From assembly GCA_001430745.1 (NCBI GenBank), contig KQ481942.1, forward strand, positions 604,582-620,661: a stretch of 16,080 nucleotides of DNA, read 5' to 3'. The notes below the pieces were generated by a model. That model was not told the DNA's origin and did no database searches. It worked only from the letters and a program-made list of their open reading frames with translations. The position numbers and the translations under genes are program-made. Positions 7,001 to 16,080 of the stretch are shown here, in pieces. The stretch is from Auxenochlorella pyrenoidosa. Its lineage: Eukaryota > Chlorophyta > Trebouxiophyceae > Chlorellales > Chlorellaceae. The stretch's first letter is position 1; each line of letters starts with the position of its first letter.

Positions 7001-10000
7001 GCGATGCAGGGGGCGACATCAGCCGAGCAGATGGCTAGGATTCTAAATGCGCCGCACACTCCCCTGAGCTTGTGGCGTACAATTGCAAATACACTCTATG
7101 GCCATCAGTCAACACTTGAGCACGGCGCCCCACATGTGAGCTTGCTCTCCAGCGCCTGCAGGCGCCGCTCCTCGTCGGCAGCCAGCAGCTCGCGCTTGTG
7201 CACTGTCTTGGACTCAATCTGCGGCTCGGGCACCAGCAGGGATTGGAGCAGGGCGCTAAGCGAGGCAGAAGCAAGGCTCGGGGCAGGCGCCCAGAGGAAC
7301 GCCAGAGAGCAAGGCTTGCAGAGGGGGCAAGCAGCCCGCACAGGCGCCCAGAAAGGAAGAGCGCCGGTGGCCGCCCACCTCGATGGTGCGCAGCTCGGCC
7401 TCCCGGGTCTCCAGCGCCCGCATCTGCTGCTCCACTCGGACCTGTGAAGGTGTACAGCCAAAAACAAAAAGTGGCAGAGGTCACAAGCCTGGCCAGCGCA
7501 GGCACCTAGGGAAACATGCAGCAGTCACAAGCCTGCTTGGTGCAGGTTGTGAAAGCTGGCAGGCGGACCAGGGGTCCCAGGTTTGCAGCGCTCATCAGCG
7601 CGCAGCCAGGCACCTCCCGCCCCATGCATGAAAAGCACGCCTGGCACAACGGCCGTCTGTCAGCTTCTCCCCATCACATACCACATATGCCCGGCCGTCA
7701 CCTGCAGCTCGCGCACGCGGACCTCTGCCGCGTTGAGCTCCTCTGCGCGCCGCTCCAGCACCACCTGGCTCGCCTCGGCCTGGGCCAGCTGCTTGGCGGC
7801 CTCCCGGCCGCGCACCTCTGCCTCGGCAGAGTCTTTTGCCAGCTGGGCGGCCTGCCGCGCCAGCTCCCGCTCCTGCGCCGCCAGCTGCTTCTGCAGGGTT
7901 GCCGCCTCGGCGGCCTCTTGGGCCACGGCAGCGGCCTTGACGCGCAGGCGCTCTGCGGTGGCAGAAGGGAGCACGGGAGGAGACAGACAGGCACGTGAGT
8001 ACGCACACAGATGGGAGCACGCATGCAAGCGGAGCATGGCTTGGAGCAGCAAGCGGCTGCTTGTAGTTTGCTGTGCTCGCTCTTTTGTGAGCGGTGCAAC
8101 CCCAGTCCGTCTCACGAGCCCCTGCCGCCTCCTGCTGTGGGCAAAACATGCAGTGTTGATGCGTCTGGCGCCCACCGGCTTCGGCGCGCAGCTCCGCCTC
8201 TCGCGCCAGCAGCTCACGCCGCCCCGCCTCGCCGTCCACCCAGGCGCGGCGCTGCGCCTCAAACGCCGCCGCCTCTGCCTGGTGCCGCGCCGCCGCGTCT
8301 GCCAGCGCGGCCGCCTTGTCTGCGAGCTCGGCCTGCTGCCGCTCGAGCCGCGCCTGCAGCGCTGCCGCTTCTCGCTCAGCCCGGAACGCAGCCTCTTCTC
8401 TCTGCTCCACATCCCGCAGCTTGGAGACAGCCGCCAGGCGCTGCTCCGTGGCCACCGCGGCCTCTGCCTGCATGCTGACGGCCCGGCTCTCCAGGGCAGA
8501 CGCCTCGGAGGCCGCCCTGCGCTGCAGCCGCTCCGCCTCTGACTGCGCCGCCTCCAGCTCGGCCTGGGCTGCTGCCAACTGGCGGGCGGCGCGTTCGTGC
8601 TCGTTGCGCGCCACCTTGACGTCCGCCTCTGCCGCCAGCAGCCGCTCCTCGCGCTCATCCAGGCTGGCCTTGCGCACCGACAGCTCCTGCGGGGGAAAGC
8701 TTGAGACATTGTGTTGTTTTGTTGTGTTGTGTAAAATGCATGAAAGGAAGCAGGGCGCCCATGCTGGCACAGCGCATACACCGAATTTCTACGATGCGCC
8801 TTTGCAGACTTCGCAGACATGGGGTGGCAGCGCGTCCACAGAGCAGTGCAAAGCTTGCTCCTCCGCTCGTGCAGCATGGGCTCCATGCGCACGGCACCGG
8901 ACGCACCTGCTGCAGCGCGTCGGCGCGCCGCTCCAGCGCCTCTCGCTCGCGCCGCACCTCCTCGCGGTCCGCAGCCAGCTGGGCCTGCGCGGCAGACAGC
9001 TCGCGCTGTGCCCTGCAGCCCAGGGGGTACGGAAACGGCTGTGAGAAGACTCTGGGGAAGCAGTACTGCCAACCGCTAGGGCAACTGCACCCGCTTGCTG
9101 TCTGCCCGGAGCTGTTTCCACAGGAGGGACAGCAACAGCCTCCCCCGCGGTTGTCCCTCCCTCATCAACCGAGTCGCTCAAGACGAGGCAGGGAGCGCCA
9201 CCCACCGCTGCAGCTCCTCCTGCTGGCTGGCCAGCGACTCCTGGAGGCGCCGCAGCGCGTCGCCGTCAGAGGCCGCCTTGCTCTCCAGCTCCTTGCTCAG
9301 CCCGCTGAGGCGCTGCTGCGTGGAGGTGGCGGCTGCCTCGGCCTGCAGACAGGTGGGTGCCAGGCTTTGGGCATGCGCATGCTGTTCAGGGGACCCAAAC
9401 GCATGCCACATGCAGCATCCATCCATAATACGTCCACCGCTGTCAACCCACTCCTCGCTGATTTGCATCGCACTCCCCCCACCTGCGCAAGCTGAGCCTC
9501 GCGCAGCTTCAGCGCAGCTTCCTGCTCAATCAGGCCACGCTCCTTGGCTACCAGCGCTGCCTCGCGGGCAGACACCTCGGTGGCCTGTGCCAGGGCCCGG
9601 TCTGCCTGCGCCTGGCTTGCCTCCAGCTTGTCTCGCATGCGTTCCAGAGCCGCCCGCTCGGCCTCCAGCTGATGCCGCTCCCGCCCCAGCTCCTCGGCCT
9701 GCCCCGCCAGCTCCCTGGCGCGCTGCTTGGCCTCTGCCTGCGCCGCGCTGGTGCTCTCCAGCCGGGGGGTGAGCTCCTCCTGCTGGCGGCGCACCCAGGC
9801 AAGCTCCGACTCGGCCCGGGTCGCCTGCTCCTGTGCCGCTGCCAGAGCAGCAGCTGCCCGCTCCTCTGCCGCCTTGATGCGCTGCTGCTCCCGCTGCAGG
9901 GCCACCTGGTCGGCTGCCAGCTGCACCTGAGCTTCCTTGAGCTGAGCCTCAAGGGCCGTTGCGCGCTCGGAGCTGCATGGCGGGGCGCGCAGGGGACACA

Positions 10001-13000
10001 AGGGCTGCGACTTGTGTCGGGGGCATTGGAAGTGCTCAGAGATCTGCTGGGAGTACCGTTCTTTTGAAACACAGCAGAGGACAGTTGTCAGCTAAGCATT
10101 CCGTCAGCTTCCAAGGTTCTCGACCCCCCCAAAAGCACTCACCGAGAACGAAGCTCCGCTTCAGCTGCCGCCACCGCTGCGCCGCGCTGCTCGGCCGCCG
10201 CCTGCTGCTGCCGCACCTCGGCGAGCAGCGCCTGCAGCTGCCCCTCGCTGCTCTCCACAGTGTCCTCCCGCTCCCGAAGTGCAGCTGCCGTGGCTGCCGC
10301 CTCGCGCTGCTGGGCAGCCAAAGCAGCCTTGCCCTCCTGAAGCTCGCCAAGCTGCCGCCGCAGCTGCTGCTGCTCCTCTGCCAAATGCTGCTCGCGAGCA
10401 GCCAGCTGCTGCTCCTGAGCCTTGAGAGCTTCAAGCTTGCGTGTGGCCTCGGCAACTTCGGCCTGCTGCTGCTCAAGCGACTGCGACAGCTGCAGGATGA
10501 GAGGGATGGCAAGTGAGGGATGACAAGTTGAGACAGGACGTGCGATCAAGTCAAGGAATTCACAATGCATTCTTCCTTGCCGACGCACTGCTGCGCTGCC
10601 CTGCTCACCTGCTGCAGCTGCAACTCCCGCTTGTCCAGGGCTGCCAGCCGCTGCTGCGCATCTTCTTGTGCTGCCGCCAGCTCAGCACGCTGCCGCCTTA
10701 GCTCCTCCTTGGCCGCCGCTGCCGCCTCCTCGGCTGCCTTGCGCTCGGCAGAAGCGCTTGCCTGCGCCGCCGCTGCCTCACGGGCCGCAGCGTCAGCCCG
10801 CTGCGCACGCTCTGCCAGCTCGCGCTCGCTGGCCGCCAGGCTGGCCGCCCGCTCCGCCAGGCTGGCCTTGAGCTCAGCCACAGAGCTGTCCCGCTCTGAC
10901 AGCTTGGCCTCCCGCAGCTCCAGAGCATGCAGCTCGGCCTGGGCCTTGGCCGCAGCCTCAGAAGCAGCCTGCACATCGGGAGTAGAGCGCACATGTTGTG
11001 TGAGTGCTCACCCCAAAAAGGCTCCAGCAACCGCGGTATGCAGGCAGCTAGCACCATTGATGCCGTCCGCCAAGCTTGCTCTGCCAGCCCCACCCTCCCG
11101 CCTCCCCTGGCACGGTCGCAAGGAGCAGCACCCACCTTGAGCTGAGCCTCGGCCTGTGCAACCTTGGCCTCCCACTGCTGCTCTGCAGCTGTCACTGCCT
11201 GCTCCCGCCGGCTCAGGTCGCTGGCTCGTGCCGACAGGTCTGCAGCCGCAGCCTCCAGTGCAGCCCGCTCAGCTGCAAGCTCCTGCCGCTCGGCCCCAGC
11301 TGCCGCCAGCTGCTGCTGCACCTCTGCCACCTCTCGCTGCAGCTTCTGCTCACGCTGCGCCACGTCAGCCAGCAGCGCCTGCGCCTGCTCCCGGTTGCCG
11401 CCAGCATCGGCCGCCAGCCGGCCCAGCTTCTCCTCCTGCCCCGCCAGCTGCCGGGCAGCTGCCGCCTGCCGCGCCGCCTCCAGCTCCAGCGCGACCACCC
11501 AGCGCTGCAGCGCAGTCTCTCGCTCCACAAGCTGGGTGCGCCGCTGGTGCAGCTGCCGAACAAGGTCGGGGGAGCCACCGGAGGAGGCACTGACAGGGGG
11601 CAGCGGCGAGGGCGAGCGCCCGGCGGCCTCCACAGCCGCCGCCTGGGCGTCGTCCTGCAGGAATGCAGGGAAAGGGCAGCAGAGATCAGGGTGCTGTTCA
11701 GAAAGCAGGGAGGGCGGAGGATGCGCTGCCACATCAGATTCCCTTGAAAATTCTGATACTGCTCCTCAGCCACAGACCCCAACTAGAACCACCCAGCCCT
11801 TGAACCCCTTACCTTGAGCCGCTGCTCCGAGTGCAGCAGCAGCCCCGCGCCGCTGGAGTCGCCCACATGCGCCAGCTGCGCCTTGAGCGCCTTCCAGCTG
11901 TCCTGCAGCTTGGCCTCCCGGGCATCCAGCGCTCGCTCCAAGTCGGCCAGCATGCCGCGGCTGGCCTCCGCCAGCTGCTGCGCGCGCTGCGCCTGGTGCG
12001 CCGCGGCCGCCGCCTCGGCCTGCTGCTTCTGCGCCTCGGCCACGAGCGCCTCCCACTTGGCCAGCTCCTTGGCATGCCTGCAGGGCAGGAGGGTTCCAGG
12101 GTTATCAGGCACGCATGGGGGTGGGGCAGGTAACCGCATGGCCGAAGAGAGCAGGGCGCCACTGTGGAGGGCAGCACAAGCTGTGCACCTCGCCAGACCG
12201 ACACCCATCCTCTCCCAGCACACTTTTCGTCGCGCTGCACCGCCTCCCGCAGCTTGGACTCCGCCTGCCGCAGCTGCTGCGCCGCCTCCGCCTCCCGCTC
12301 CTTGGCGGCAGCGATGGCCTCGCCCAGCTCTGCGCTCTGCCGGCCCAGGCGGGCATGCACCTCCTCGGCCTGCAGGGTTGGTTGAAGCAAGGGCAGCCTC
12401 AGAAGGATTGTGCACAAGAATGCCGGCATCGCCTGCTCCCCAGTTGATTCAACCAACACCCTGTTTTGCCTGCGCACAACAGACTGAACGACGCCAGCCT
12501 ATATAGACGCATCCATCAATCAGCTGGCAGCGCTCTTAGCTGGCAGCGCCTCCTAGCACCCCAGGCCCTCACCTGCGCTTCGAGGTCAGCGGTGCGCGCC
12601 TCGCGGTGCGCCAGCCGCTTCTGCTGGTCCTGGAGCTCGCCCTGGGCCAGCTCCAGGGTGGTGCGCGCCTTGCGCACCTGCAGGACAGGACAGAAACGGG
12701 GGGAAGGCTTACGGGGAGTGCACACGTGTGGAAGGGAGACGAGACCTGGCGAGGTACCGCACATGGATGGTGATACGCGCAGGCCAGGGCACAGGCGAGC
12801 GTGAGGCGCTGCCGCGCCGGCGCGCGCAGGGCAGGACAAATGGCACCGCACCTCTGCCTGCGCCGCCGCCAGCGCCTCCTCGCGCTGCTCCAGGGCCCGC
12901 CGGTCCGACTCCAGCCGCGCCTTGGCGCCTTCCAGCGAGGCAGTGCGCTCTGCCAGGTCGGCGTGGGCGGCCGCCAGCTTAGACTCCTTGCCAGCCAGCG

Positions 13001-16000
13001 CGCTCTCGCGCTCGGCAAGCTCCTGCATGGGAGGCAGGGTGGATGGGCAGAAGGTTGCAGAGGAGGCAGGGTGGATGGATAGAAGGTTGCAGAGCATGCA
13101 AGCCAGAGGCGCAGGAGAGGAGGGCGCATGGCGGTTGCACACGGGGGAAGGCTGGAGCGCTGCCATTTGGACCGCGCTTGCCGGCGATGCCAGCACGCAT
13201 CACAGCTTGGACCACTCTCTGCCGCCGGCCCCTGCACTTGGCAGCACTGCCAGCAAGCATCACAGCTTGGGCGCTGCTTTCTAGCCCCAACGACTCACTC
13301 GCATCGCCTTCTTCTCTTTGGCATCAAAGGCCGCCACGCGCGCCTCCAGCTCGGCAGCGCCCGCCAGGGCCGCCTTTTCGTGCGCCAGCGAGGCGTCCTC
13401 TCGGGCCGCAATGCGCTTCTGCAAAGGCACAGAGCCAAACCGCACACACATGTCATGCAGCGGCACACAGGGGGCAGGCAGACAGGTGAGCTGGGGAGGC
13501 AGCGGCACAGGCTGTTTTCCACCACTCGCGCTCCCGCAGCCCCGACACAAGAAAGACAGAACTTCAGCCCACCTCTGCCGCCCGCTGCGCCTCCTCCACT
13601 TCCGCCGCCCGCCGGTCCAGCCGCGCCTGCCACTCTGTGAGCAGCCGCTCGCGCTCCGCGATCTGGCGCACAGCCTCGGCCTTGAACTGTGCCTTCCAGG
13701 TCTCCAGGCTCTCCTCGTGGGCAGCCAGCTCCTCAGCACGCTCCTACAGTGGGGCCAGGGGAGGGTGAAGGTTGAGCACAGAGGGCGAAGGCTGAGCAGA
13801 TGACAAGCCTGCCGAGCCCTCTGCACCTTTGCTATGCCCGGATAGCCCCTGAATGGAAGCGAGCAAACCAGCCCGATGTGATGCTCTTTGTCAACCGCAC
13901 CGCCTGCAATGCTCCCTGCCAGCCACACATGCCCCCGATGCTCCCTGCCAGCTAACCGTCCTCCAATGCTCTCTGCACTGCCACACCAGCCCCTGATGCT
14001 CCCTGCCAGCCGCACTTGCCTTGAGCGCCGCGCCCTCCTCTTCCACCGCCGCCATTGCCCTCTTCAGGCGCTCCGCCTCGCCATCCAGGCGCTGCTGGGC
14101 CGAGGCGATGCGGCGCTCAACCGCCGACAGCTCCTCGGCACGGCGAGCCAGCCGGGCCTCCTCAGCCTCCAGGCCCTACAACAGGCAGGGCAAGCGGCGC
14201 GTCGACAAGAACATAAGGCAGATGCCCGCACGTTGAGCCCTGCGCGGTACCAAGATGAGGCTGCTACGGGAGTTTTGCCCCGAGCCGAAGGTATCCCGGC
14301 AGGCGAATTTTGCTCCAGATGCTGTGAAAGCGTGTGCTGCATGCAGTCATGGTACAATGCTGATGTGCTTGCCCACCTTTCTGCGGTGGGCAAGGCCGGC
14401 CTCCTCCTCCTTGGCGGCCGCCTCCCACTCTGCTGCCCGCTCCTGCTGCTGGTCCACGAGCTGGTCAAACTCGCGCTGCAGCCGCTGCCGCTCAGCCTCC
14501 AGGCGCTCGCGCTGCAGGGCGGGTTTGGAGCAGTGGAGTGCCCAGATTGAGAAGCACAGGCTGCACTGCTAACCATCAGTTTGTTTTACTGCAGGTGGGT
14601 CCTGTGTTGTTTGCGAGGCGGCCCCTGCAGTGCTGCCTCTCATAGGCGGCGCCAGTCTGCCCCCACCTGTGCGCGGGCGTCGGCCTCGAAGCGCTCACGG
14701 TCGGCTGCAAGGCGCTGCTCTGCCTCGGACTGAGAGGCCTGCCACTGCTCCCGCTCCTGGCAGAAGCTGGCCATCTCAGCCAGCATGGCATCATACTTGC
14801 GCTTGACCTGCACATAGGGCAGGTCGGTAGTCGGGTGTAAACCAATGCCAGGTCATGCTTGCAGGCTTTAGCTTCTCTGCGAAGTACAAAGGGAGCCCTA
14901 TCAAGCTTAAACGCTAGCTCCAAAACTCCCTTCATCTGCAGCGGTCGCCTCACCTTCTGCACTTCATCGTTGCCAGCAGCCAGTGCGTCCTCCATCGCAG
15001 CCTGCGCATCCTTGGCAGCCTGCAATGCCACAGGAGAATGAACGCACAGCATGCCTGCGACTTCTGCTATCCTGCCGCCTGGAAGCAGAAGAGGCTGAAG
15101 AGCAGCAACCAGTCTCCCAGGCCACTCAACGGCAAAGGATCACCCCGGCCAGGCATGGAAGAAAAGTGACGCTGGCGGTGGGCCATCCTGGCCCACCCGC
15201 AGGACCTGCCCATTGGTGCCCCACCTGCTGGGCCGCCTTGTGCGCCAGAAGCGCAGCATCGCGCGCCGCCTCGGCCTCTGCCGTCTCCCGCTGGGCCTCT
15301 GCCAGTCGCTGGCGCTGCGCTGCCGCCTCTTCTTCGGCGCCCCTCAGCTGTGCGAGCGCGGCGTCGACGCCCGCCTCGAGGCGCCGCAGCTCGTGCTGCG
15401 CGTGCTGATGTGCCTCCTCGTCTGCCGCGGCCGCTGCCGCCCGGTCCTCTGCAAACTGGGCCGCCGCTGCACCCAACTCCTCCTCCCTGCTCGCCAGCGC
15501 GGCCTCGCGGCTCGTCAGCGCCGCCTGTACGGCTGCCTGCCTCTCCTCCAGCGCAGCAGCGCCCGCCTCCAGCCGCTCTGTCTCCCTCTGCTGCGCCGCC
15601 GCTGCGGCGTCCAGCTCGCGCCGGCGGGCGGCGGCATCGGCGGCCGCCCCCTCCAGCGCCTGCTCGCGTTCCAGCAGGGCGGCTTCGTGCTGGATGAGGC
15701 GCTTCTCGCGGGCCAGGTGCTCGGCGGCCACCTGCTCTGCCTCGCGCACCTTGGCCTCGCGCTCCTTCAGGGAGCGGGTGATCTCCTTGACCTGCACGAG
15801 AAGCAGCAGTGGACGAAGCGGTGCAAGGATGGAGTAGGCAGGAGAGCCGGAACGTGTGCTGTAGCTGGGAGAAAGGCATGGGAAAGCACGCCCCGCGCCC
15901 AGCATCCCCTGCTGGCTTGGCTGCCTAAAAGCCCTTGGCTACGGTCGACTGCCATACCTGCGCCTCAAACTCGCGCTCGCGCTCTGCCAGCTCAGCGTCG

Positions 16001-16080
16001 CGGTCAACCAGCGCCCTGCCCTGCTCCTCCATGCGGGCGGCGCGCGCCTCCAGGGCCGCCGCCTGCCCTGCAAGCGCGTC
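3738..16080 (-). CDS. Giant coiled-coil protein, 29 exons seen, 2333 aa in window, 5' end missing
   Basis: Exons in transcript order: >16080-15958, 15791-15225, 15019-14954, 14807-14667, 14511-14377, 14175-14020, 13743-13573, 13418-13299, 13022-12852, 12677-12573, 12369-12224, 12077-11813, 11654-11136, 10968-10609, 10489-10143, 9972-9483, 9342-9206, 9012-8907, 8686-8176, 7952-7702, 7441-7379, 7218-7134, 6991-6840, 6562-6443, 6167-6084, 5883-5360, 5164-4502, 4315-4189, 4034-3738. They total 7002 nt and keep one frame to TAA. The product is nearly continuous Ala/Glu/Arg/Gln/Leu coiled coil with recurring RExAL and REAEL blocks and only two Cys (exons 4 and 26). A Ser/Pro hinge (about 706-755) and a Gln/Ser linker (about 2010-2172) break the coil. 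No Walker, motor, kinase or membrane segment is seen. It could be a cytoskeletal, centrosomal, nuclear-lamina-like or golgin-type scaffold; I cannot choose. The exon 7218-7134 donor is the least certain. Confidence 0.85.
4502..5164 (-). other. Coiled-coil gene exon 27: end of rod and disordered Gln/Ser/Ala linker
   Basis: This 663-nt exon is the longest in the gene. Its first 37 or so codons complete the rod (REELAAGKERELQKREAAL and on). The next 160 or so residues are low-complexity: Gln runs of four to five encoded mostly by CAG, Ser/Ala/Gly stretches, and basic-Ser motifs such as LLRSGSLD and MRRDSFASLDGTPDR that resemble basophilic-kinase or 14-3-3 sites. A short helix (SLAAALKQLQ) restarts the coil at the end. 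On the plus strand the Gln runs appear as CTG repeats, for example around 4660-4680 and 4785-4845. Confidence 0.75.
6168..6442 (-). other. GC-AG intron between coiled-coil exons 24 and 25
   Basis: The exon ends GAGGGCCTCAAG and the intron starts GCAAGGCTG, another consensus GC donor. The acceptor is CGTGCAG before GAGGCCTATG. Splicing gives LEGLKEAYERLDAREQRARK, a continuous coil. An in-frame GT a little further on would add ARLCCCS, a Cys-rich insert foreign to this nearly cysteine-free protein. Confidence 0.75.
6575..6592. repeat. (AAGGTA)3 hexamer in a coiled-coil gene intron
   Basis: Three exact copies of AAGGTA lie just before exon 24. On the minus (sense) strand they read TACCTT three times and supply the pyrimidine tract leading to TCCCTGCAG and the exon that starts GTGGAGCAG. 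Confidence 0.85.
11654..11813 (-). other. Intron between coiled-coil exons 12 and 13, at the Ser/Pro hinge
   Basis: This intron (11812-11655, GTAAGG donor) separates exon 12, whose last residues are GDSSGAGLLLHSEQRLK, from exon 13, which begins DDAQAAAVEAAGRSPSPLPP and continues into SASSGGSPDLV. Together these make a break of about 50 residues in an otherwise heptad-like protein. The SP dipeptides are possible proline-directed phosphorylation sites. The coil resumes at VRQLHQRRTQLVERETAL. The break divides the visible protein into a first rod of about 705 residues and a second rod of about 1250. Confidence 0.6.
13031..13094. repeat. 32-bp tandem duplication, two copies
   Basis: The unit GAGGCAGGGTGGATGG plus 16 more bases occurs at 13031-13062 and again at 13063-13094, with two adjacent mismatches (GC in the first copy, AT in the second). 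It lies in the intron between coiled-coil exons 8 and 9 and adjoins the acceptor of exon 9, whose pyrimidine tract (minus strand) it forms. A separate imperfect duplication containing CATCACAGCTTGG at 13198-13210 and 13258-13270 is in the same intron. Confidence 0.9.
13744..14019 (-). other. GC-AG intron between coiled-coil exons 6 and 7
   Basis: The exon ends GCGCTCAAG and the intron starts GCAAGTGCGG, matching the textbook GC-donor consensus AAG|GCAAGT. The acceptor is CACTGTAG before GAGCGTGCTG. Splicing here joins two phase-0 coil exons. The first GT in the neighbourhood (GCAA|GTGCGG) would shift the frame, so a GC donor is favoured. The intron contains a degenerate 29-bp minisatellite that runs into the donor region. 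Confidence 0.75.
13881..14012. repeat. Degenerate 28-30 bp minisatellite, about five copies
   Basis: A core like ATGCTCCCTGCCAGC recurs at 13909, 13938 and 13996, with weaker copies at 13881 and 13966, at spacings of 28, 29, 28 and 30 bp. The three good copies are identical over 15 bp; the sequences between them differ. The array lies inside a GC-AG intron of the coiled-coil gene, and its last copy abuts the splice donor. Confidence 0.8.

Noticed and set aside
7134..7218. GC donor (GCAAGC) after GAGA for coiled-coil exon 22
   Set aside because: It keeps the frame but lacks the G usual before a GC donor. The GTGGGG donor ending the exon at 7134 also keeps the frame and is canonical, so I preferred it; the choice is not certain.
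7595..8770. Single long minus-strand ORF of about 390 codons
   Set aside because: It reads through the intron 8175-7953 and changes frame relative to the following exon; the coil is only kept when the intron is removed.
4918..9495. Long plus-strand open frames opposite the coiled-coil gene (for example 4918-5940 and 6212-7447)
   Set aside because: They are Leu/Ala/Arg/Ser-rich reverse complements of coil codons, cross clear minus-strand splice sites and match no known family. GC-rich codon bias alone opens such frames.
13881..14012. CRISPR-like array with 28-30 bp periodicity
   Set aside because: Only about 15 bp of each unit is conserved, copies are degenerate, there are no cas genes, and it lies within a eukaryotic intron.
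3738..16080. SMC, myosin or kinesin identity for the giant coil
   Set aside because: No Walker A/B, ABC signature or motor domain is seen. A missing N-terminal domain beyond the right edge cannot be excluded.

Overview
This looks like nuclear DNA from a GC-rich green alga, probably Chlorella-like (Trebouxiophyceae). The reasons are short dense introns (mostly 119-321 nt), heavily G/C-ending codons, plant-type plastid genes, and TGTAA motifs, the usual green-algal poly(A) signal, just past the stop codons. No operon, mobile element, RNA gene or CRISPR array is visible. The species is inferred, not proven.

Left end (1-573, minus strand): the first two coding exons of 4-hydroxyphenylpyruvate dioxygenase (HPPD), an enzyme of tyrosine breakdown and of plastoquinone and tocopherol synthesis. 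The rest of the gene lies beyond position 1. The pure CAG/CTG tract that opens the window (1-80) falls inside HPPD intron 2.

574-1071: a divergent intergenic region of about 500 bp that probably holds the promoters of HPPD (minus) and the next gene (plus). It contains a small perfect hairpin.

1072-3449 (plus strand): a five-exon gene for a 488-residue SET-domain protein of the Rubisco large-subunit methyltransferase (LSMT) class. It has a likely chloroplast transit peptide, a complete SET core, a Ser/Gly linker and a C-terminal substrate-binding-like domain. Its fourth intron appears to be of the GC-AG type.

3450-3737: a compact tail-to-tail intergenic region with facing TGTAA poly(A)-type signals.

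3738 to the right edge (minus strand): one very large gene that fills more than 12 kb. I could thread 29 exons, the first cut by the window edge, into one uninterrupted frame of 2333 codons plus a stop. The product is almost entirely Ala/Glu/Gln/Arg/Leu-rich coiled coil. It is interrupted by one short Ser/Pro hinge and one Gln/Ser-rich disordered linker, and ends in a small C-terminal coil and a basic/SP-TP tail. I recognise no enzymatic domain and cannot name the protein. Its intron layout (21 of 28 introns in phase 0, mostly after CAG, AAG or GAG codons) and its use of GC-AG introns are the most unusual features here.

The three genes do not form a pathway. HPPD and the LSMT-like enzyme both relate to plastid metabolism and are divergent neighbours; the coiled-coil gene looks structural. 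All exon boundaries come from frame, splice-site and homology reasoning by eye, without transcript data.
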